Assembly (NCBI RefSeq): GCF_010731735.1
Contig: NZ_AP022588.1
Span: 5,270,001 to 5,334,000 of the forward strand
Direction: 5' to 3'
Origin: Mycolicibacterium sediminis
GTDB lineage: Bacteria > Actinomycetota > Actinomycetes > Mycobacteriales > Mycobacteriaceae
Length of the DNA stretch: 64,000 bases
In this document: in pieces, positions 59,846-64,000 of the stretch
Numbering within the stretch: position 1 is the first letter of the stretch
How the letters are laid out: the number at the start of each line of letters is the position of its first letter
Notes under the pieces: generated by a model
What the model was told of the DNA's origin: nothing
Seen by the model: the letters and a program-made list of their open reading frames with translations, nothing else
The model's database searches: none
Translations under genes and position numbers: made by a program

Positions 59846-60710
59846 CGGTCCGCCCCAGGAGGAAGTCGACGTGCAGCCGGTTGAAGGTCTTGGCGTCCTC
59901 GTACTGGGGCCAGTGCCCGCAGTCGGGCATGACCTCGAATCGCGCGCCGGGGATCATCGAGGCGATTCGGTTACCCTCGCTGACGTCTGCGGTGGGGTCG
60001 TCACTGGTCCAGAGGACGAGGGTCGGCGCGGTGATGGCACCGTACTCCCGTGGTCCCAACAGGTTCCGCGCTCTGATCTGCGGGTCCTGCAGGGCCATGA
60101 TGTCGCTCATCGCGGCGACGAAGCCGGGTTGACGGTAGATGCGCTGCCTGCTGGCGACGATGTCGTCGTAGTCCTTGGACTTGTCGGCCATCAGCCACCT
60201 GATGCGTGCACCGACGGTCTCCCAGGACGGGTCCTCCGCGGCGGCCATCGACAGGGTGATGATCCGCTTCATCACCTCGGGGTCGGCCTGGGATCCGCCG
60301 GCGGTGTTGAGCACCAGCCGGTCGATGCGGTCGGGGTGGTCCGACGCGGCGCGCGCGGCGACCCAGCCGCCGAGCGATTCGCCGGACAGCAGCACCCGGT
60401 CGCTGCCGATCGCGTCGAAGACGGCGAGAAGATGCTCGACGTAGTGCGGGATCTCGAGTGGGTGGCCGGGCTTGTCGGTGTAGCCGTGCCCCAGCATGTC
60501 GATCGACCAGGTCGAGAAGTGCTCGGCGTGCGCCTCCAGGTTGCGCACGTACGCCTCGGCGTGGCCGCCGGACCCGTGCAGCAGCACCAGCGTCGGCAAG
60601 TCCGCGTCGCCTGCGTGGAGGTAGCGCGTCCGCACTCCTCCGGCGTCCAGGAAGCCCTGCGAGAAGGGGACGCCCTGTAGATCGCTCCACACGCTTTCGA
60701 ACTCCGCCAC
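59838..60710 (-). CDS. MhpC-like meta-cleavage-product (C-C) hydrolase
   Basis: 290 residues from GTG 60710, chosen for AAGGGG upstream; a longer reading to 60764 would include the palindrome. HGSGGHAEAYVRN, nucleophile S112 (LSGESLGGWV), D in WTSDDPTADVS and H in DCGHWPQYED. Hydrolyses the ring-fission product of MhpB-type enzymes. First gene of the long minus-strand cluster, preceded by the palindrome at 60735-60749. Confidence 0.92.
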   Translation of the reverse strand: MAEFESVWSDLQGVPFSQGFLDAGGVRTRYLHAGDADLPTLVLLHGSGGHAEAYVRNLEAHAEHFSTWSIDMLGHGYTDKPGHPLEIPHYVEHLLAVFDAIGSDRVLLSGESLGGWVAARAASDHPDRIDRLVLNTAGGSQADPEVMKRIITLSMAAAEDPSWETVGARIRWLMADKSKDYDDIVASRQRIYRQPGFVAAMSDIMALQDPQIRARNLLGPREYGAITAPTLVLWTSDDPTADVSEGNRIASMIPGARFEVMPDCGHWPQYEDAKTFNRLHVDFLLGRTDG

Positions 60711-60734
60711 GAGGCCCCTTCCCGGCTCACCGTT

Positions 60735-60749
60735 GAGAATGTCATTCTC
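60735..60749. promoter_or_regulatory. GAGAAT-GTC-ATTCTC palindrome upstream of the mhpCAB-like genes
   Basis: Perfect 15-bp core, 25 bp before the mhpC-like start. Fourth promoter-located member of the five-site family. It suggests that the long minus-strand cluster, the Rieske cassette 3, the ACAD and the left-edge P450 share one regulator. Confidence 0.65.
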
Positions 60750-60766
60750 TTGTGCGGCAATCAATG

Positions 60767-60783
60767 TGTGCTAATATCGCACA
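60767..60783. promoter_or_regulatory. TGTGC-N7-GCACA repeat, possible IclR-regulator site
   Basis: Perfect 5-bp arms around TAATATC, 36 bp before the IclR start; two further TGTGC words (60751-60755, 60789-60793) surround it. Position suggests autoregulation and perhaps activation of the divergent mhp-like genes. Confidence 0.45.
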
Positions 60784-60818
60784 ACAATGTGCACTATCCA
60801 TAGAGCATCACTTCCGCG

Positions 60819-61523
60819 ATGATGTCTGTCAAGGACGGCGGACCCGCCGAAAGGGTCGCGGCGGGATCACAGACACTGGCCCGCGGCCTGTCGGCGCTGC
60901 AGGCCGTGGCGAGTTCTCCGGCCGGCATCACCGCGCAACAGGTCGCCGAACACGTCGGGGTGCACCGGACCATCGCCTACCGGCTGCTCAGCACCCTTGC
61001 GCAGCAACGGTTCATCGTGAAGGCCGAGGACGGACGCTATCGGCCGGCGGCCGCACTCGCGGTGCTCGGCGCATCGTTCGACAACAACTTGCGCGCGCTC
61101 TCCGTACCCACCCTGCGGACCCTCGCCGACGATCTCGGCGCCACGGTGTCACTGCTCGTGGCGGAGGGCGACCAGCAGGTGGCCGTCGCGGTCATCGTGC
61201 CGACGCTCGTCTTCTATCAGCTGTCGTTCCACGAGGGCAGCCGCTACCCGCTCGAGCGCGGGTCGGCGGGCCTCGCACTGCTGGCCAGCATGCCGCCCCG
61301 GCCGGGCGAGCGGGACCTGGTGCCACAGACCCGGGAACAGGGCTGGGTCATCACCCACGGCGAGGTCGAACCCGATACCTACGGTCTGGCCGTGCCCGTC
61401 CGGCGCAAGCCGCCGTCGCCGCCGACGTGCATCAACCTCATCTCGCACCGCCAGGACGTCCTCATCGAGGGGCGCGATGCGGTGATCGCGGCGGCCAGGC
61501 AGCTGTCGAACATCCTCGGTTGA
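60819..61523 (+). CDS. IclR-family transcriptional regulator
   Basis: 234 residues. N-terminal winged helix: ALQAVASSPAGITAQQVAEHV, read as AQQVAEHVGVHRTIAYRLLSTL; effector domain follows (VSLLVAEGDQQVAVAV, GSAGLALLA). Divergent from the mhpCAB-like genes, as MhpR is in other bacteria, so it probably senses a phenylpropionate-like aromatic. Start ATG 60819 or 60822. Confidence 0.9.
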   Translation: MMSVKDGGPAERVAAGSQTLARGLSALQAVASSPAGITAQQVAEHVGVHRTIAYRLLSTLAQQRFIVKAEDGRYRPAAALAVLGASFDNNLRALSVPTLRTLADDLGATVSLLVAEGDQQVAVAVIVPTLVFYQLSFHEGSRYPLERGSAGLALLASMPPRPGERDLVPQTREQGWVITHGEVEPDTYGLAVPVRRKPPSPPTCINLISHRQDVLIEGRDAVIAAARQLSNILG

Positions 61524-61537
61524 CGGAAGGGGTTGCG

Positions 61538-63151
61538 ATGGCGACCGATTCGGAGTTCACGTGGGACCGCGACGTCGACGTCGTCGTCCTCGGCACGGGA
61601 GGCGCGGGACTGACCGCGGCGCTGACCGCTGCCGCGGGCGGGGCCACCGTCGCCGTCTACGAGAAGGCGGCCACCGTCGGCGGCACCACCGCGGTGTCCG
61701 GCGGCATCGTGTGGATACCGGCACACCACCGCTCCCCCGACGGAGAACTCACGATCGAGGACGCCATGCGCTACCTCGAGGCGCAGTCACTCGGTGCGAT
61801 GGACGACGACCTGGTCGAGACCTTCGTGCGCACCGGTCCCGAGATGCTCGACTTCGTCGAAGCGCACAGCGAGTTGCAGTTCGAGATCGCCGCGGGCTTC
61901 CCGGACTACAAGCCGGAACTGCCCGGCGGTCGCCCGTCCGGCGGCCGCTCCCACAACGCCCGACCCGTCGACCTCGCCCGCCTCGGCGAGTGGGGTTCGC
62001 GGATCACCTCCTTCCCGGTCGACTTCAGCAACGTCGGCATCGACGCCGAGACGCGGGCACGCATCCATGCCAACGTGGACGCGTCGCTCGCCGAGCCGTG
62101 CGTGGCGGGTACCGCGCTGATCGCCGGCCTGCTCAAGGGCCTCCTGGACCGCGGCGTCGAGCCCGTCACGGGGGCGCGGGCGGTCGAGCTGCTGGTGGTC
62201 GACGGCAGGATCGGAGGGGTGCGACTGTCACTCGATGGCAACGACGTTCACGTCCGCGCGCGGCGCGGCGTGGTGCTGGCCACCGGCGGGTTCGAATGGG
62301 ACCGGACGCTCGTCGAGGCGTATCTGCGCGGTCCGATGCACGGGCCGGTCTCGCCGCCGAACAACACCGGCGACGGCCTGCGGATGGCGATGGCCCACGG
62401 CGCCGACCTCGCCAACATGGGCGAGGCGTGGTGGGTGCCGATCGTCCAGATCCCCGGCGACACCATCGACGGCCACCCGCGCAGTCGAAGTGTGCGACTC
62501 GAACGCACCCGGCCGCGCAGCATCATCGTCAACCGCGCGGGCAAGCGCTTCCTCAACGAGGCCGGAGAGTACAACTCGATGGCCGGCCCGTTCCACCACC
62601 TCGACCCGCGGTTCGGCTACCTCAACGACCCGGCGTGGATCGTCTTCGACTCGCTACACCTCAAGAAGTACGGCTTCCTCGGCGTCGACCCCGACGCGGA
62701 GGCACCCGAGTGGTTCCGCAAGTCGGCCGACCTCGCCGAACTCGGCGAGCAGACCGGCATCGACGCCGAGGGCCTCGCACGCACGCTCGACGGCTGGAAC
62801 GAGGCCGTCGCCGAGGAACACGACCCCGACTTCCACCGCGGATCGAGCGCATACGACGGCTACTGGGGAGACACCTCCGCGTCCTCGCCCGCGCTCCAGA
62901 CCCTCGGTCCGATCGACACCGCGCCGTTCTACGCGGTCCCGGTGACCGTCGGCGCCATGGGCACCAAGGGCGGCCCGCGCACCGACGGGGACGGGCGGGT
63001 CCTGCACGTGTCGGGCGAACCGATCGCCGGGCTGTTCGCCGTCGGCAACGCGATGGCCGGCGTCACCGGCAAGGCCTACGGCGGCGCGGGTGGCACGCTC
63101 GGACCCGCGATGGTGTTCGGCTATCGGGCGGGCCGAGCGCTCAGTACGTGA
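61538..63151 (+). CDS. FAD-dependent 3-ketosteroid-dehydrogenase-like flavoprotein
   Basis: 537 residues. VVVLGTGGAGLTAAL, YEKAATVGGTTAVSGGIVW, ATGGFEWD, and GKAYGGAGGTLGPAMVFGY, close to the KstD pattern at 55556-57286 but with clear differences (about 40 residues shorter, no KstD N-terminal tyrosine region that I can place). Family includes delta1- and delta4-ketosteroid dehydrogenases and fumarate-reductase-like enzymes. Start ATG 61538 after GGAAGGGG, 14 bp from the IclR stop; same operon. Confidence 0.88.
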   Translation: MATDSEFTWDRDVDVVVLGTGGAGLTAALTAAAGGATVAVYEKAATVGGTTAVSGGIVWIPAHHRSPDGELTIEDAMRYLEAQSLGAMDDDLVETFVRTGPEMLDFVEAHSELQFEIAAGFPDYKPELPGGRPSGGRSHNARPVDLARLGEWGSRITSFPVDFSNVGIDAETRARIHANVDASLAEPCVAGTALIAGLLKGLLDRGVEPVTGARAVELLVVDGRIGGVRLSLDGNDVHVRARRGVVLATGGFEWDRTLVEAYLRGPMHGPVSPPNNTGDGLRMAMAHGADLANMGEAWWVPIVQIPGDTIDGHPRSRSVRLERTRPRSIIVNRAGKRFLNEAGEYNSMAGPFHHLDPRFGYLNDPAWIVFDSLHLKKYGFLGVDPDAEAPEWFRKSADLAELGEQTGIDAEGLARTLDGWNEAVAEEHDPDFHRGSSAYDGYWGDTSASSPALQTLGPIDTAPFYAVPVTVGAMGTKGGPRTDGDGRVLHVSGEPIAGLFAVGNAMAGVTGKAYGGAGGTLGPAMVFGYRAGRALST

Positions 63152-63177
63152 GAGTCTTGCGCCGACACCACGGTTGG

Positions 63178-63203
63178 TGACGGATTTCGCCGGTTCTCCG
63201 TCA
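63178..63203. terminator. Weak hairpin between convergent genes
   Basis: TGACGGA / TCCGTCA stem of 7 bp with a 12-nt loop, followed by TCTT, between the genes ending at 63151 (+) and 63227 (-). Short stem and no real T-run, so only a possible terminator. Confidence 0.3.
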
Positions 63204-63226
63204 TCTTCCGCAGTCTCGCGGACGGT

Positions 63227-64000
63227 CTAGGGCTGGTCCCTGACCGACGGCTGAATGGGCGGCGCCTCGCGCCAGTTCGGCAGGCCGTCGGACTCGTTGG
63301 CGACCGGGAACCCGCCGCCGTGCACCTGCGACCAGTGGCTGTGGTTGAGCTGATGCATCGTGAAGCAGGCGTTGAGGGAGTTGTGGAAGCCCTGGTTGTC
63401 CTGGGTCTGGTTGACCGACTCCTTGATGAGCAGCGCAGCCATCGTGGGGACCTTGGCGATCCGCCGCGCGAAGTCGAGCGTCTTGTCGGCCAGCTCGTCG
63501 GCGGGGAACACCTTGGACACCATGCCGAGGGCGTACGCCTCCTCGACCGACAGCGAATCACCGGTCAGCATGAGTTCCTTGGTCTTTCGCGCACCGAACT
63601 CCCACGGGTGGGCGAAGTACTCGACGCCGCACATCCCCAGGCGGGTGCCGACGACGTCGGCGAAGGTCGTGTTGTCCGCGGCCACGATCAGGTCGCAGGA
63701 CCACATCAGCATCAGTGCCGCCGCGTAGACGTCACCGTGCACCGAGGCCACGGTGATCTTGCGCAGATCGCGCCAGCGACGGGTGTTCTCGAAGAAGTAG
63801 TGCCACTCCTGCAGGAGCAGCTTCTCGGCGCCCGCGCGCGTCGCCCCGTTCTCGCGGAAGCTCGGGTGCTGATCCGGTCCCGGCTGGTACTCCTGCATCA
63901 TCGCCTTGGAACCGAGGTCGTGACCCGAGGAGAACATCGGCCCGTTGCCCCCGAGGATCACGACGCGCACGTCGTCGTCGGCCTCGGCCCGAAGGAAGGC
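63227..64000 (-). CDS. Enoyl-CoA hydratase/isomerase family protein (N terminus beyond window)
   Basis: At least 257 residues; the reading frame stays open past the right edge (AFLRAEADDDVRVVILGG continues the crotonase N-terminal helix), so the start lies outside. MFSSGHDLGSKA and HGDVYAAALMLMWSCDLIVA form the oxyanion hole. Catalytic glutamates of standard hydratases are not apparent in VVGTRLGMCGVEYFAHP. The layout resembles the unusual hydratase at 43294-44256. Function: CoA-ester lyase, isomerase or hydrolase. Confidence 0.85.
   Translation of the reverse strand, partial: AFLRAEADDDVRVVILGGNGPMFSSGHDLGSKAMMQEYQPGPDQHPSFRENGATRAGAEKLLLQEWHYFFENTRRWRDLRKITVASVHGDVYAAALMLMWSCDLIVAADNTTFADVVGTRLGMCGVEYFAHPWEFGARKTKELMLTGDSLSVEEAYALGMVSKVFPADELADKTLDFARRIAKVPTMAALLIKESVNQTQDNQGFHNSLNACFTMHQLNHSHWSQVHGGGFPVANESDGLPNWREAPPIQPSVRDQP

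Noticed and set aside
58082..59884. 600-codon plus-strand open frame
   Set aside because: Antisense to the mhpA-like hydroxylase with its complete FAD motifs.
60752..61537. N-terminal extension of the second flavoprotein across the IclR gene
   Set aside because: The IclR frame has a clear winged helix; FAD motif begins soon after ATG 61538, which has its own ribosome site.
1..64000. CRISPR arrays, tRNA or rRNA genes, transposases, prophage genes
   Set aside because: None seen on either strand: no regularly spaced repeats, no cloverleaf with CCA end that I could identify, no transposase or integrase motifs.

Overview
The window is about 64 kb of very GC-rich DNA, densely packed with genes that overlap by GTGA or ATGA and often start with GTG. 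It points to an environmental actinobacterium, most likely a Mycolicibacterium/Mycobacterium-type organism. The evidence is a mycofactocin-type short-chain dehydrogenase (37298-38134), AveC-like and emopamil-binding-like membrane proteins, a small alanine-rich secreted protein (40386-40613), many FadE-, EchA- and CaiB-type genes, and many TetR regulators. No rRNA, tRNA, CRISPR array, insertion sequence or phage gene was seen. The content is almost entirely catabolic: oxygenases, CoA-dependent beta-oxidation enzymes, hydrolases and their repressors.

Layout. 1-10075: the 5' end of a cytochrome P450. Next come two minus-strand operons built round Rieske oxygenases: reductase-SDR-Rieske-small protein-TauD-CMD at 5038 to 244, and Rieske-small protein-amidohydrolase-MarR at 8428 to 5104. 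A divergent aldehyde dehydrogenase follows. 10106-15579: a TetR repressor divergent from an operon of AveC-like membrane protein, MoxR/NorQ-type AAA+ ATPase, NorD-type VWA protein and emopamil-binding-like membrane protein. 15661-20868: TetR, acyl-CoA dehydrogenase, phosphotransferase and quinone-reductase-like genes, then a second TetR unit. 20949-27501: a minus-strand beta-oxidation set (acyl-CoA dehydrogenase, SDR, CaiB transferase, enoyl-CoA hydratase, thiolase) plus an amidohydrolase. 27793-33597: a third Rieske cassette (CMD-Rieske-small protein-amidohydrolase-SnoaL-two acyl-CoA dehydrogenases). 33602-40613: acyl-CoA dehydrogenase/TetR/isomerase, a divergent TetR, then mycofactocin SDR, acyltransferase, kinase-like protein and secreted peptide. 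40860-60710: about 20 kb of 18 co-directional minus-strand genes, running from an mhpC-mhpA-mhpB-like meta-cleavage module through a ketosteroid-dehydrogenase-like flavoprotein to a P450/ferredoxin pair and CoA enzymes. 60819-63151: an IclR regulator and a second flavoprotein dehydrogenase. The window ends inside an enoyl-CoA hydratase.

How the genes work together (inference). Rieske oxygenases, P450s, a flavin hydroxylase and an extradiol dioxygenase would open rings or hydroxylate a hydrophobic substrate. The SDRs and KstD-like flavoproteins would oxidise the products. C-C hydrolases and CoA transferases would feed acids to the FadE/EchA/thiolase genes. The substrate cannot be told from sequence; aromatic, terpenoid or steroid-like compounds are all possible.

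Most notable observations: (i) three paralogous cassettes pair a Rieske oxygenase with an unrecognised protein of about 110 residues, and in two of them also with an amidohydrolase whose HxH metal motif has become ExN; (ii) a palindrome GAGAAY-N3-RTTCTC occurs five times, four of them in promoter regions and two on either side of one TetR gene; (iii) a near-identical 22-bp element sits before both the reductase operon and the aldehyde dehydrogenase; (iv) a MoxR/VWA chaperone pair is embedded between two membrane proteins with no recognisable client metalloenzyme.
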